From NCBI GenBank assembly GCA_963585895.1, contig OY757904.1, forward strand, positions 70,158,567 through 70,222,566: DNA of 64,000 bases, in the 5' to 3' direction. The notes under the pieces were generated by a model, which saw only the letters and a list, made by a program, of their open reading frames with translations, did not search any database and was not told where the DNA came from. Position 1 is the stretch's first letter. Every line of letters begins with the position of its first letter. Positions 1 through 11,718 of the stretch are shown piece after piece. The DNA is from Sepioteuthis lessoniana (taxonomy: Eukaryota; Mollusca; Cephalopoda; Myopsida; Loliginidae). The translations under genes and the position numbers were made by a program.

Positions 1-1
1 G

Positions 2-85
2 CCGGCGTTTGTGGAAAAGGCATCCTCCCAATGCCGGATCCGTATCGCGGCAGTGATTGAGACTGAAGGCGGCTACATTGAATAG
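2..85 (+). pseudogene. Tc1/mariner-like transposase, C-terminal end
   Basis: Reading from base 2 gives 27 codons ending in IAAVIETEGGYIE and a TAG stop. This matches the usual last residues of mariner-type transposases, where a basic helix is followed by VIE-x-GG-(H/Y)IE. The frame is open from the window edge, so the rest of the element lies outside. An A-rich, AT-rich stretch with AATAAA-like motifs follows, as expected of a short 3' end. I cannot tell whether the full copy is intact. The second relic at 16957-17260 ends in the comparable IIEKKGDHID, so the two may be related subfamilies. Confidence is fairly high for the family and low for subfamily or activity. Confidence 0.75.
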
Positions 86-327
86 ATGTCAGCTCTACTA
101 CATAATCAAGTTACCTGAATTGATGTTTTCAATAAAAGTTTTAAAATAAAGCTGTTGTGTTGTTTTCTTTAGGACGACAATTTTATCTTTTCACCCTGTA
201 CAGTGTAAAAATTAATGAGTCCAACGAATTTTCTAATAATTCGTGATATTTTATTGTTTTGACTTGATGTAATTTAGCCAAAAATTGTTCGAGTATTTTA
301 GTCTACCATTCCACCGTTGCAATACCG

Positions 328-331
<4 letters not shown>

Positions 332-390
<59 letters not shown>

Positions 391-453
391 TACACATGAA
401 TACATACTTATATGCATATATATATATATGTATATATATATAAATATGCATGT

Positions 454-536
<83 letters not shown>
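332..536. repeat. (AG)n followed by (AT)n microsatellite
   Basis: A (GA)n tract of about 27 units (332-386) is followed by an interrupted (AT)n tract to 536. Open frames over it encode only Ile-Tyr or Arg-Glu repeats and are not genes. Confidence 0.97.
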
Positions 537-539
<3 letters not shown>

Positions 540-1051
540 GTGCGTACGCGTGTGTGAGTTTGTTTGTTGTTATAAATGCTCTAAACGAAAAACAAATGAA
601 CATATAAATTACCTTGTATCTGAAACAAAGTTCAAATCTTCAAAAACAATTAGGAATTTAATCATTGATAAAAAATAACTCTACCCACATCAAATAAAAA
701 GAAGGGCGTCTCAAATTTTATATCAATATTGCAGAAAGGTAAATAAGTAAAGTTCATGAAATTTTAAGAAACGAGTTTGTGAGCACAAGAGTGAGATTTA
801 AAAAGACCGCAAATGCATAATGATTTGGTCAAACATAATTTAGAAACTAATTATTATTGTAATTTTAAAGTTTCCAAAATTTAATTTGTGGAGTTAATAA
901 AGATCGCTGAATATTTTGAAATCTAATACCATTTTAGACCACCATACTATTTACAGAGACCAGATTGTTTTTCACTTTGTCTTCTTATTTGCACAGATTT
1001 GTGCGAAAAAGTTTCAAAATCCCTTATTGGAAATAATTATTTCAAATTATC
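537..1051. other. AT-rich stretch, nothing recognised
   Basis: No coding signal, RNA gene or repeat was recognised. It lies directly upstream of an RTE relic and could be further decayed 5' sequence of that copy, but no motif shows it. Confidence 0.5.
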
Positions 1052-2412
1052 ACTGGAGTTTTGCATGGAGATAGATTTGCATCATATCTTTTTATAATCT
1101 TCTTAGATTACATAAAACGAACGCCAAGGAGATCTAATTTAATGATGGTTTCACATTAAGAGAGATAAAAAGCATATGATATTTCCCTGAAGCAATCATG
1201 AATATCAAGTACACATACAATTTAGCGCTTCTTACAATTACGCGAGCTCATGGCAAATCCTTGCTGCGTAGCTTGGAGCAAAAAACATAGGGATTTACGT
1301 GAACGCAGATAAAATAGAGCTCCTTTAATTTGAACAATTAGAACCATCTCCACTTACACAAGCAAGCATCTGAAATTATTAAACCTGTTCGTATATCCCA
1401 GCATAAATATCTCATCAACTGAAAGCAAACTTATCATTTACTAAGGGATTGTTTGGTCTGCTATTGACAGATTGAAGATCATATGGTAATATGATCTCTG
1501 TTTGTTTGTATAGGTTTTATGGCATATCAACTTTTGTAGGTTATTTAATGCCATTTTTTTTATATACAAATAAACAGTTTTCTTTCGATCAATTCAGTTT
1601 AGCATAAGTATACAGTTTAATTGTAAAAAACATTTACATTTCAAGCTATTAGAGTTTTGTATTAGTATAGTTTTTGTTTACAAACTGTTATATGTCAAAA
1701 CAGTTCCATTTCAAACAATTCAGTTTATCATGAATAAGTAGTTTAGATGTAAAAACAGTTCTTTTTCAAACAATTCGGTTTACCATGAGTACGCAGATTA
1801 GTTCTATTTGACCCATATATAGGATCCTATCTGGTGCTACTGATTCGGGCCGGAGTGGGCCTGGAAGTGATGGCAATGAAAGGGTACTCCGCATCCTGCA
1901 TTACTGGAGCTGTACCATTAGATTGTTAAGTTTCATATCAAGACAGTATTTGGTGGGGTCTTACCCTTCTGCATAGATGAAGTTGTATTCTACAGCCCGA
2001 GCCAACTGAGCAATACGATCACGATAATTTTTTTTCCAGGCTTTGTCAATTTCCGTATACTGCATGGTGGCACCACTTAGGCTTTAACCAAATGTTTTGA
2101 TAAAAAGCTAGATGGGACGACAGAAGTATGTTACTTACTCTTTTGAACTAATCCTGGATGCGCTCCACAATATTGCAGCTGTATGGTAACCCTCCTCCTG
2201 TCCTTTAAACCATCGAAGTAAGACGAACAAGACATACTGGACACAACTGATGAAGTAAGGACGAATTCATAAGCGATGTGTTTCTATGGACTCCGACACA
2301 TGGGCAAATCAGAGTTAGCTGACCTGCAAAGATTTACATAGTTCAACTCAGAGCAAACACTGAATGTAATCTAGAGGATCTGCCAGAAGCGATGGATAAT
2401 AAGGACATAGGT
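1052..2412 (+). pseudogene. RTE-like non-LTR retrotransposon relic, split by a short element
   Basis: Two blocks read as one decayed reverse transcriptase in the same order as better copies in this window. The first (1052-1496) gives TGVLHGDRFASYLFIIFLDY, corresponding to GVLQGDT..PYLF, then after a frameshift LLRSLEQKT and IGIYVNADKIEL, then AIDRLKIIW. The second (2012-2412) gives FFQALSISVYCMVAPL, QLYG and RRTRHTG, then NLEDLPEAMDNKDI, the C-terminal region of this family. Several frameshifts and stops make it a dead copy, and the upstream part with motif A is absent or unreadable. A ~500-bp element sits exactly between IIW and FFQ, at 1497-2011. Confidence 0.85.
1497..2011 (-). mobile_element. 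~500-bp short retroelement inserted in RTE relic (copy 1)
   Basis: This is a copy of a family seen about eight times in the window. On the plus strand it starts TTTGTTTGTATAGGTTTTAT, followed by a TGGCATATCAAC..GTAGGTTATTTAATGCC block. An A/T-rich middle has repeated CAGTTTAGCATAAGTA-like pieces. A more conserved block (GGTGCTAC, TGATGGCAATGAA, TCTTACCCTTCTGCA) ends at GAGCAAT. The true orientation is probably minus, because reversed copies end in an AAACC-type tail. AATATGATC on the left and AATACGATC on the right form a 9-bp target duplication with one mismatch. It has no coding capacity. Confidence 0.85.
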
Positions 2413-2852
2413 AGTCGCACAGACAGACAGACAGACAGACAGAAAGAGAGAGTCAAGGGATTCTGTGATAAAAGCGCGTGTCGATGAAGATGATAACGAA
2501 ATTAAACAGCAAACATCACTGCAAATGTAAAAACTGTTACTATCACTTCTACACCCAAAACAATAACTATTTTCTAAAGTAATAATGATTAAGTGTATTA
2601 CATGCAGGAAAATTATATGAAATAAAATCAACCAGGGAAGAAATTAAGTAAAACCAGTTAATGCATTTAACTTGATAAATTTATGAAGGTTTTTAAATGT
2701 AAAGTATTAGTATACAATAATGTTCTGAATACAAATGAGACTTGGAAAATTACCTCTCAGTGAGCAGGTACAGGAATATCAAGTGAAAACTGTTCAAATG
2801 ACTATGGTAGTTTAAACCTGTTCATTCACTTTATTAATGCATGTTTATGGAA
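2413..2852. other. AT-rich stretch with a (GACA)n microsatellite
   Basis: A short (ACAG)n run lies at 2419-2443. The remainder shows no coding or RNA signal. Confidence 0.6.
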
Positions 2853-3185
2853 GTGCCCGTGGTGTAATGGTTATCGTCGTAGGGAACGGACACGGCGATA
2901 CGAGTTCAATTCCTGGACGAGACTGATTGCATTTCACATAGCACTAATACCCTTGGGAAAGGTATGAATCCAATTATTCTCCCTCCAGCTATGGGTAAAT
3001 AGTAGGACAGACTGTGTTCTTCAGCCTTGGTGTGGCAACTAGTCTAGGAGAAGGAAAACTCTGAATTCAAACCTGTTAAACTCCGTTTAAAAATTGACCT
3101 TGTGTCATATCCTGTCCGAGCGGAGGTGTTGGTGAATAGGATTAATGCGTGTCCAAAATGATTTTGGTTGGTTGTAATTGTTTGT
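2853..3185 (+). mobile_element. tRNA-derived SINE (family B)
   Basis: The 5' ~70 bases are tRNA-like. A box-A-like TGGTGTAATGG is at 2860-2870 and a box-B-like GAGTTCAATTCC at 2902-2913, spaced as in a polymerase III internal promoter. The acceptor and anticodon arms do not pair well enough for a functional tRNA, and there is a ~260-base non-tRNA body (GGGAAAGGTATGAATCC, then AACCTGTTAAACTC). The same body is found at 38517-39310, where it is split by another element, which confirms a dispersed family. Confidence 0.8.
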
Positions 3186-3289
3186 AATAAATATTTTCAA
3201 CGAATCATGGCTTATTTGTCTGCACACAGATAAATAGTTCAAAGTATTGATATCAAACTATCAAACACAAAGTATCCAATTTAATAGTA

Positions 3290-3551
3290 GTCATTGATTT
3301 ACACACAGTTAAATGCTTTCAAGTGCGGTGAACGATAAAACAGTACCATTTAACCCACCGACGGGGCTTTAAAATGGACTACCACTCCGGGTCAAAGAGG
3401 ATTTGGGATTCACGGCAATGAAAGTATATTCCACATTTCCAAGAGCTCTAGGATTGGGTCCTCACCATCTGATGGTTTAGCATCATATCCAGGACAAAAC
3501 TTTGATAGGTATTACCTCTTTGGAGAAGTGTAGTCGGTGAATTCTATAGCT
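3290..3551 (-). mobile_element. ~500-bp short retroelement, partial (copy 2)
   Basis: Conserved-block landmarks of the family are present: CACGGCAATGAAAG, TCCTCACCATCTGATGG, a TTACCTCTTTGGAGAAGTG variant and GTGAATTCTATAGC. It abuts the decayed mariner at about 3552, directly after the motif PDLAPTDFFQ of that transposase, so it probably interrupted the mariner. The left end is too diverged to place exactly. Confidence 0.65.
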
Positions 3552-4225
3552 GAAAAAAGTCAGTCGGAGCAAGATCAGGTAAACTGGGTGGTTATTCCAG
3601 AACGGTGGTATTCCTCTCCTCAAGAAACTGCTAAATGCTCAGGCTGTAATGAACAGGTTTATTGTCGCATTAAAGTAACTACGAATTATCCCGCCATAAT
3701 TTACATCAGTTCTCGTGCTCTGAGTGAACTATATAGCGTAAGATTTCCTGGTTAATTTGCTGATTGATCTAGTCCCGTTACTTACCCTCAATGTACAGAA
3801 TGCTCCTCTCATCGAGTAAAGTTATCAACATGACTTTGAATTTTGACTATGGCTGTTTGGTAATCTTCGGCTTTGGTGACGTCGGCGATTTTCACTGACT
3901 ACTTTGGTGCTTGGTGTCCGAATTGTTCTCAAAAATCAACCAGGGATGACTCAAAGAAGTAAGTTTGTTTCAATTTGATTGCACTCAATGATATTCTGAA
4001 ACATGAGTATGAGCCGCCCCTTCTTATCGTCAGTTAGTTGTTTTAGAAGACTTGCAATCATTCAAAGTGAACATACGATCACCACGCATCACTTGTCTTA
4101 TCCGCTCAATATTGTTTTCTATCCCGCTTGTTGAAGGCATCTGGCTCCTTAAGTCATATTTCACCTCCTTGCGTTCATTTTTGAAACTCTTGTGTCTCTG
4201 AAAATACTTGTGCGCAACATATTGT
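3552..4225 (-). pseudogene. Decayed mariner (DD34D-type) transposase
   Basis: Reading the minus strand with frameshifts gives the landmarks of a mariner transposase in order. The N-terminal DNA-binding region gives PSTSGIENNIERIRQVMRGD. KVMLITLLDERSILYIE follows, corresponding to the KVM..FFD..GI..EF segment. Then come GLDQSAN for the VNQ segment, ELWRDNS-like and CDNKPVH for the second catalytic D (HxDNAPxH), and finally QFLEERNTTVLE plus PSLPDLAPTDFF with the third D. D34 spacing between the second and third acidic residues is plausible. There are many stops and frameshifts, so it is inactive. The C-terminus beyond TDFFQ is missing, cut by the adjoining ~500-bp element. Confidence 0.85.
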
Positions 4226-5998
4226 TATTTCTATACATTTGGAGAGGGGTTTCTAATGTGTGTGACGGAGTTTTCCCAACCGGATCAAAAATTCTAGGAT
4301 TACACGTACAACACAATAGAGGGTATTAGATCAGTCAGAGAAATTTTATTAAACAGATTAAAAAGAAACTGATTTGGATTTTTGAAGCATAGTGTAATAA
4401 ATTGCATATGTGTAATAAATTGCATAATAGGAAAGAAAATGTAGATAAAAATCATCTTATTTAAATGAGAAAGGAATTTTATAAAAAGGAATTGTTATTG
4501 GGATAAAAAGAAAAGCAAATGTGAAATTATTGTTTAACCTAAAATCAGTCAGAAGATAGGTGGATAGTTTTGACAAATCGCTGCATTGCAGGTGGTTTGA
4601 AATGGAAAGGCTTAATCCTGATCAAAGCCAGGACCCATCGATTAACAAAAGCCACTGTTCTAAAGTTAGAATGAACTATTTCCTTACTTTGAAAATTTAT
4701 TTTATCATACTTTTCTAAACTATTCTGAAATAATGTGCATCAGCAGAAAATTGTTAAAATCCAAATTAGGAGAAAAATCATTTTTTAGTTTTCCTGCACC
4801 ACCCCTCAGATGAAGATATACCTTATATGAACGGGTTTGCACAAGCAGAAGCAGATAATAGCAGACAAGTAAGAGACAGCTACTAGATTTCTCGTATTCT
4901 GGGCTCTGATATTGTGTCAGACAACCCAGATTAAAGCATGAGATAATGCGAAGCGATCTGAGATCGTTTTGTGTGTAACTCTTGAAAGTTTGAAATTGAA
5001 GTAAAACCTGAAATAAGTTAGTCTGTTAGTAATCCTGTGCCAGACACACGAGTATAAGGGAGTGAAGAGTGATCGAGATAATATGATACTTTTGAGACCA
5101 GCATCAAAAGAACGAGAGATACCCATGTGCCTACCTTATAGAGTTAAAGAAACGAAGATGAATCAAGATGATATTATACCTCAAGGGAGACTTTTCCCAA
5201 ATTGACCTGGGCACAGAAAACGCAAAATTAATCAAGAGAACAAGAGATAAAGACAGGGTACCGCAGAGGGAACACGAAGTGAATTTCCCGTCGGAATGTG
5301 GAAAAAAGCGTAATGAATTAAGAAAATACGACAATTGCACCGAGACAGAGAAAAGCCCGTTTTAGTAGGTCAGTAAAAAAAGGTGACTACTACATTTTGC
5401 ATCTTTTAAATTATATCAGTATCTCCAAAGTTGAGAAAAGGAAGAACGCTGACCATAATATAACACTGAAAAAGTAAATATGCCTAACGTAATAAGCACT
5501 TGTAAAGTAGTATCAAGGATTTGGAAAAGCAAAAATTCTTACAATTTAATATTGCTTTGTGCCATGCTAAAGACAGCGAGAATGGAAAGCCTAAAAACGA
5601 AAATTTTTAAAGCGTGTATTGGTCTCTGACTAAAATTTAGAACCTCCAGGATTGGTGAATACATGTGTCGTTTTTTGAATTGTTATACTAAATGTTGTTA
5701 TTTTGCAAGCCGATTTTGTCCTTTTTCTTGGCATCGATTTTTATTTTTTCACTTTCTAAATCGTGTGGTTTCATTCGTTTTTCTCGCTGAAAGGTGACTC
5801 TGACTAGCGATTGATCTGCTGTCTGGATCTAAAAAATACAACATGGACAGATTACGAACAGAACATTTCACCCTAAGATATATGCGGCAAGCGGAATGAA
5901 CGGCGGATTGAAGCGGAAAAGGTGTCAAAAACAAGGAATGTTTTCAGAGTGTTAAGATTATATTTGTATACTACCAAGATACCATGTTAAAGGATAAG

Positions 5999-6001
<3 letters not shown>
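4226..6001. other. AT-rich stretch without recognised genes
   Basis: Scattered short frames exist, including one at 5168-5365, but none has a recognised domain. No RNA gene or repeat boundary was seen. Confidence 0.5.
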
Positions 6002-6062
<61 letters not shown>

Positions 6063-6162
6063 TTCTGAATTTTACGATCTCACATGATGAGTTAATGGAG
6101 GACAAAATGTTGCAGTATTGTTAAATAGTGCTCAATTTCAATGATAAACTATTTACACACAT

Positions 6163-6244
<82 letters not shown>
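6002..6244. repeat. (AT)n microsatellites flanking a short spacer
   Basis: (AT)n lies at 6002-6058, and (AC)n then (AT)n at 6157-6244. The second tract directly abuts the left end of a Penelope-like fragment. Confidence 0.97.
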
Positions 6245-6246
<2 letters not shown>

Positions 6247-6254
6247 TACGTATT

Positions 6255-6935
6255 TATGTCACTGACTAAAGATCGAAAAAGAAACATAATCTGGTTCAAC
6301 CCACCCTATAGTAAAAACGTAAATAACTAATATTAGCAAAGATTTCTTATAACTAATCGAAAAACACTTTCCCAAATATTGCAACCTGGTAAAAATCTTC
6401 TTCAAAAACAATCTAAAAATCAGCGACAACTGCACGAAAAACATGACACAAATTATGAAAACACAACAAAAACTAGAAAACAACAACACAACAGAAACTA
6501 ACAACCAATGCTACGGTAGGCATAAATCAACATGCTCCCTGCAGAAACTGACTAAAAAACTGATGAAAAAACGTAGAATACAAGGCCACGATAAGGACAA
6601 ACAATTCACTAAAATATTATATAGGCACAATGCAGGGAACCGTCAAACAAAGAATATATGCCCACAAACTCTCGTTCTCAAATAAAAATACTCGAACCAT
6701 ACAATTCTATCAGAAGAGACGTGGAAACTGAAAGACAATAACGTTACACCAAGCATAACATGGGAAATTATAAAATCAGCCCCCACCTACTACAAAAATG
6801 AAGTAAATGCCTAGTTTGCCTCCATGAAAAAGTTGCGAAAATCACCGACCCATCACAAATTTTCGATAATCCAAAAATGTCGACATGAAAACAAGCTTCT
6901 CCAATCCCAATTAGACCCTAACGCATCACCAAAAC
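6255..6935 (+). pseudogene. Penelope-like element: RT C-terminus plus GIY-YIG domain
   Basis: The first readable segment (from about 6276) is RNIIWFNPPYSKNV, followed with frameshifts by IEKHFPKY, KIFFKNNLKISDNC and KNMTQIM. This is typical of the end of the reverse transcriptase in this retroelement class. At about 6617 a frame reads YIGTMQGTVKQRIYAHKLSF, matching the GIY-YIG nuclease core (YIG, then R and H). ETWKLKDNNVTPSITWEI and QKCRHENK follow, the usual distal part of that domain. GIY-YIG nucleases fused to a reverse transcriptase are the hallmark of canonical Penelope-like elements. This copy lacks the catalytic RT core, has several frameshifts, and is truncated at the (AT)n on its left. 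Its 3' boundary is not visible. Confidence 0.75.
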
Positions 6936-7894
6936 ATAATCTTAATCCCATTCTCCTTCTCATTTTTAAAGCACCTCAATTATTTTTATATTTACGTATA
7001 TTCCAGTCATCTTTGTTCACATCACACACGCATGTTACTTCCTTGCCCTGACACCATATCCCACCTGTTTCTCCAACACCTTTCTAATTGTCACACCATC
7101 CATCAGCCATTACCGACACCATAATAATTATACAACAGAACCACGGGTCACAAGTATCACTTTCCATATATTATCACATTATGTACACTCTCAAGTTTTG
7201 CCAGTAAGTAATATTTTTAATATTGTCATTAATTTTAAGCATTATTTCATCACATTATTGCATTATAAGCACCCACCAGTATTGTCAAAGACGGTCATGA
7301 CCATAATTGTTGCATTTATTTTTATTATTATTGCAAAAGATACCCAAAATCTAACATTATTTTATAACTTGCCCATTAGAAATATACTATAAATCTCTTG
7401 ACAACACAATCAATATATATGCATATATAGATCAGGTGATGATAATTTTAACTTCAACCATCATAATCACTCAACAAATTTCACCACAAAACATATATTA
7501 CATATTCACATCAAATAAAGCTTGAGCTACCATAAATTTTGGTATGACTAAAGAAAAAGAAATCATTCTAATTGAAACAATCCATTTCCCAATCCTCACC
7601 CACTCTTCCCTTATCACATTCTCTTCCTTTGTCCCATCCTTTCCCAACAACAGACAGCGGAAAGATGCATGTCAGTATATAAGCAATCATAAGTATATAT
7701 GACTGCGTGAGCAACAGCATAACATTAAACATACTAACATTCAATAGCACACAAACCTTTGCCCACATACACACATACGCACAAACAACTCCGTCTTTTT
7801 GAACAAAGAAACAACCAAATCAATTAATAGTTCTATTTAGAAAACGTCACTCTGTCTGACGAATGCGGATAGCATGAAACCCAGGGTCATAAAT

Positions 7895-7900
<6 letters not shown>
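6936..7900. other. Low-complexity C/A/T-rich stretch, possibly Penelope 3' flank
   Basis: Strand-asymmetric, G-poor sequence continues for several hundred bases after the Penelope-like frame and may be its 3' region. No motif proves it, and no gene was seen. Confidence 0.4.

Positions 7901-7962
<62 letters not shown>
7901..7962. repeat. (AT)n microsatellite
   Basis: About 31 uninterrupted AT units. Confidence 0.97.
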
Positions 7963-7965
<3 letters not shown>

Positions 7966-10383
7966 AAAAATAATAATTAATTTTTTCTCGTTCATCTAAG
8001 GGGAGTGAGACGTTGCTCAGATAAACATCTATACCTACGCTCTGGTTATAATGCCAAGGTGTGATCTAATATACCTATTGGAAGGTCTGTTGCTGTGAAT
8101 CAACCATTTATAAAATATGCTATCTGTACGCATTATAACACACATCCTGGCTTTAGAAGAAGGTTCATTCATTCTTATTTTTTTTTATCTTGCCGGTGAC
8201 TTTGGCTCAGGCTTAAAGTTACACCCATTTTGGTTGCTATTTTAGATGTAAATTACTCGACGAATAAGAGGAAAACATTCCAATAAAATTCGAAAGCGCA
8301 AATTAACCGTACTAAATCGCAAAATATGAAATACTTACCATCTCCTAAAAGTATGCCGAAATTCTACGGAATAGCTGGAAACGTTCACTGAAGTTTACTA
8401 ATATCAGCCGAAATAATTATCACAAATTAATTTATAACTAAGTTATTCTTGCTTTGCCACATCTTTGTCGTTAATTAAAAAAACATCGTAAGGCATCAGG
8501 CTGCAATATCATGGTAAGATAGCAAAGGAAGTTTGGAATAAGATAAGTTGATTTTAACTTTGTGCATCAAATGCTGTCCATCAAGTTTAAGCTCTTTCTA
8601 TTTTATCTGCTGATCATGTTATAATCTGCCATTCGCGTCTCTTCTGTAAAAATAGGATGGCTCACTGACTTAGGTGTGATACCCTACAATTAAGAATGCA
8701 GACTTTGGTTGGGAGCTTCTAATATCCCCTCCTCCTTGGGAATATTGCCTTTTAATACAAGCCCTTAAAAGGAAAATAAATAAAATTATTTTTAAAATTT
8801 GATTAGTTTGTATTTCTATATAATGCAAATATGCATCGACGCTCTTACACAATAATGATATCCATTATTAAAACATTATATACACAAATTAATACAAAAG
8901 TACGTCAAATTAAACCCATAAAACTCTACAATTAACATTTTAAATGAGGAGAAATGAATATTGAAAACATTTCATTCAGTATTATTTAAGACAACTTAAA
9001 TCACAAAAACATACAAGTCTTTATATTATTCGACCTAGTGATAATCATTTAGAGAAAACAATGTTTCGTGTTAGCAAACTGTATATAAAAAAAAAAGATT
9101 GTAAGGAATAAAACAGAAGGTATCTTACATTTATATGATGAGAAAAAAAACTTGAATATTTTGTAGTTTCTTGGTATTACTTTCGTTTTAAATCTATTAA
9201 AATTTACGTAGATCAAAAGTAAATGTGCTTTTCTTGAGCAAAAATCGTCGTTTAACATCTGAAACCTTTTTACTTTAGCCTTTTTATGATGGATGAATAA
9301 TGTAAATTTAAAAAAAAATCTGATTGGTAAAGAATGTCGATGAAAATATTATAGATATATTATGTCAATAAAAAAAGATACATAAATGATACGAGTAAAC
9401 AATGATAGTTCAAAAATGTAAACAAAATATGATAGGTAATAATGAAAATAAAATGTAACTAATAAAGTCGAAAACATTTTACATTACCTGTAATAAACAA
9501 CAAAACATGCATCATTTCTATTTTTAAAAAAAGTTGTTTCCTTGGGATTATTTCCATGTTATATTTATAAATCTTATAGTTATACAACTGAAAAATTAAT
9601 CTTATATATTTCAGTCGACGTTCATAATCTTTGTGAGTATTTCGTATAATTTCGTGGGACTTCATCGTATCTAGCGATGTTTTGGAAATATTTCACAATT
9701 TATTATTTTATTTCGTTATTTAGCAGCAAACATTAAAGTGCATGAGGGTTTACTCCCATTGCCAAAGAAAATACAAAATATTGTACTATTTTACCAAAGA
9801 AACTGAAATATAGTGTTCTCCTTTGTCTGGGAAACTTCAATATATTGTTCCTCCTGTACAAATGCTGGCTTTAAGTATCGAAATAATAAACTCTCTTAGC
9901 AGGTGTAGAAAATATAATGGAAATTGCTTCATGCAAATCTTATTATAAACATTAGAAACGTCTTCTTTTTTATCAAATAACTCTTTAATTTGCCTGTGGA
10001 TCTGATAGGAGTAAATTGGAGAATCATTCAATATTTGAGTTTCTCATTACTTTGAGAGCTGATCAAAAAAGGTTTCTTTATCTCCAGTATTATGAATTAC
10101 GTGTGCAAAAGCAATATTCCAGTTTTAAAATATCTCTAAAATTAGTTACTAAAGATACTGAGATATTGACACGCACGGTGCAAACTCATAGAGAAACGCC
10201 TCAGAGTTATTATTGCAAGCTACAGGTGCTCAATGCGTGAACACCTCCTCACATAACACATCAAATCTATAATGAATTTCTTGCCATGCAAGCGTTCATG
10301 TCTTTTCCTTTACAACACTAAAAGTTATCATTTTAAGGCAACTAAATCAACAAAAAGCGGTGCCAAAAAATGACAATAGCCTT
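7963..10383. other. AT-rich stretch without recognised genes
   Basis: No coding, RNA or repeat landmark was recognised on either strand. Short open frames here have compositions expected of AT-rich noise. Confidence 0.5.
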
Positions 10384-10384
10384 A

Positions 10385-10448
<64 letters not shown>
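10384..10448. repeat. (ATT)n microsatellite
   Basis: About 21 ATT units. On the other strand it reads as a poly-isoleucine or poly-asparagine frame, which is an artefact. Confidence 0.97.
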
Positions 10449-10449
<1 letters not shown>

Positions 10450-10839
10450 AAAGATATCATTACTTGAAGTAGATATTTTAAAATAAATTATTGGTATTTT
10501 CTGGGAATACATGATATGATATAACTGGTTAAAAAATATTTGTTTTGGATAATAATACATGATAGTATATTAGTCTGAGCAAAATGAAAATCGAGAAATT
10601 AGTACCTCGAATAATTAAAAATATATTTAGGATAATAAGGAAATATACAAATGATCAAATTCTGACATTAAAAAAAGAATTTATATCCCGTTAAACAAAT
10701 AAACAAAGTAGATGCTTATTTTCCATTTGCTAAAATTGTCTCACAAATGAAAACAGCTCACTACTTATTCAACTTCTGGATTATTTCATTATCAGAGGAA
10801 CAGACGGTGTTTATTACTCCTTTTATTTCTCGTCTTCCT

Positions 10840-11220
10840 CGTCCAATATCAAGAATCAGCACGATTTTGAGCACAAAACCCTGCGCATGCTACGTTGCGC
10901 AAAGCAGAAAACTAGTGTTGTCGCTCAGTGATCCATGGTTAACGCTATTGCAGCGAAGGCCGTTAAGGCGAAAAAGTTTTCGATTAAATGGCGGTGACCG
11001 CTCTTTATTTTGCTTTTGCGGTCACTGCCCCAGGTGGATTTTGTTCACGTCTCGCTGATTACTGCATTTGATCGATGCCTTTGGCGACATTGCAGAAGAA
11101 CGTGCTAAAAATAAAGACAAGCGCGGGTAATTAAGACAGTGGTATGAAGTGAGTCGTGTGGATTTCACCATCGACGAATGGAAAATACGCAGGAAAGACG
11201 TTAATGGCAGCGGTCTCTTC
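10840..11220. promoter_or_regulatory. GC-richer segment with NRF-1-like and YY1-like motifs
   Basis: This ~380-bp block is clearly richer in G+C than its surroundings. It carries TGCGCATGC at 10882-10890 (an NRF-1 half-palindrome) and AAATGGCGG at 10986-10994 (resembling a YY1 site). A GCGGTGACCGC palindrome is partly repeated 27 bases later as GCGGTCACTGCC. Such motif clusters are common in TATA-less housekeeping promoters. No exon was identified beside it, so a promoter role is only an inference. It could equally be part of an unrecognised repeat. Confidence 0.25.
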
Positions 11221-11718
11221 TCTACTAATCATTTATTCAGACAGTCTGAGATGTGTATTATGCAATGACAGCAAGTGCACTGACACTAAATATAATGGAC
11301 TTCTCTCTAATTAAATTAGTGATCACCCGCTTTCATCCAGAAATATCTTTATATTGATACTTCAACAAGTGCAACAGAAAAGGTTTAATAAGAGTATTTA
11401 TGATTATTGTTGCCATTATAAATTCCCTTGGAGCAAGTTTTTTAGACTAGTCTTAACTGGTTGTCTTACACTGGCTTCGGAGAGACAGCAAGTCTCATCA
11501 ACATTTCCAGGAATCTTCTGATTATTCTGACTGATTTTAAAAGTGCTGTGTTCTAGAAGGTGACGATTCTTATTCTGAGTTTCAAGGAACTTCTAAGTAC
11601 GCTTACTAAAATTAGTACCGCTGTCACCATGTTCCACGGCTTTTTTAGCACTCTGTCAAAATACAAATATTTGTCGATCATTCCCTTTCTTGGTTTTTCA
11701 TTTTATTGTCCGCAAAAA
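11221..11718. other. Stretch without recognised features
   Basis: Nothing is supported beyond AT-rich unique-looking sequence. It ends where a ~500-bp element begins. Confidence 0.5.

Noticed and set aside
251-678. Overlapping open frames of Ile-Tyr and Arg-Glu repeats
   Set aside because: Direct translation of (AT)n and (AG)n microsatellites. The same applies to frames at 13278-13489, 20494-20890, 26535-26771, 28831-29019, 35033-35224, 35434-35776, 39977-40165 and 53634-54196.
2853-2923. Functional tRNA gene
   Set aside because: Box A and B are present, but the arms do not pair as a cloverleaf and a shared SINE body follows. The heads at 24340, 47520 and 62842 were judged the same way.
5168-5365. 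Frame with CGKKRNELRKY..TETEKSPF, reminiscent of a C2H2 zinc-finger linker
   Set aside because: Cys and His spacing is absent and there is no second finger; probably chance.
10840-11060. 103-codon frame at 10747-11058 as a host exon
   Set aside because: No homology was recognised and no convincing splice sites. The composition is explained by the GC-richer block.
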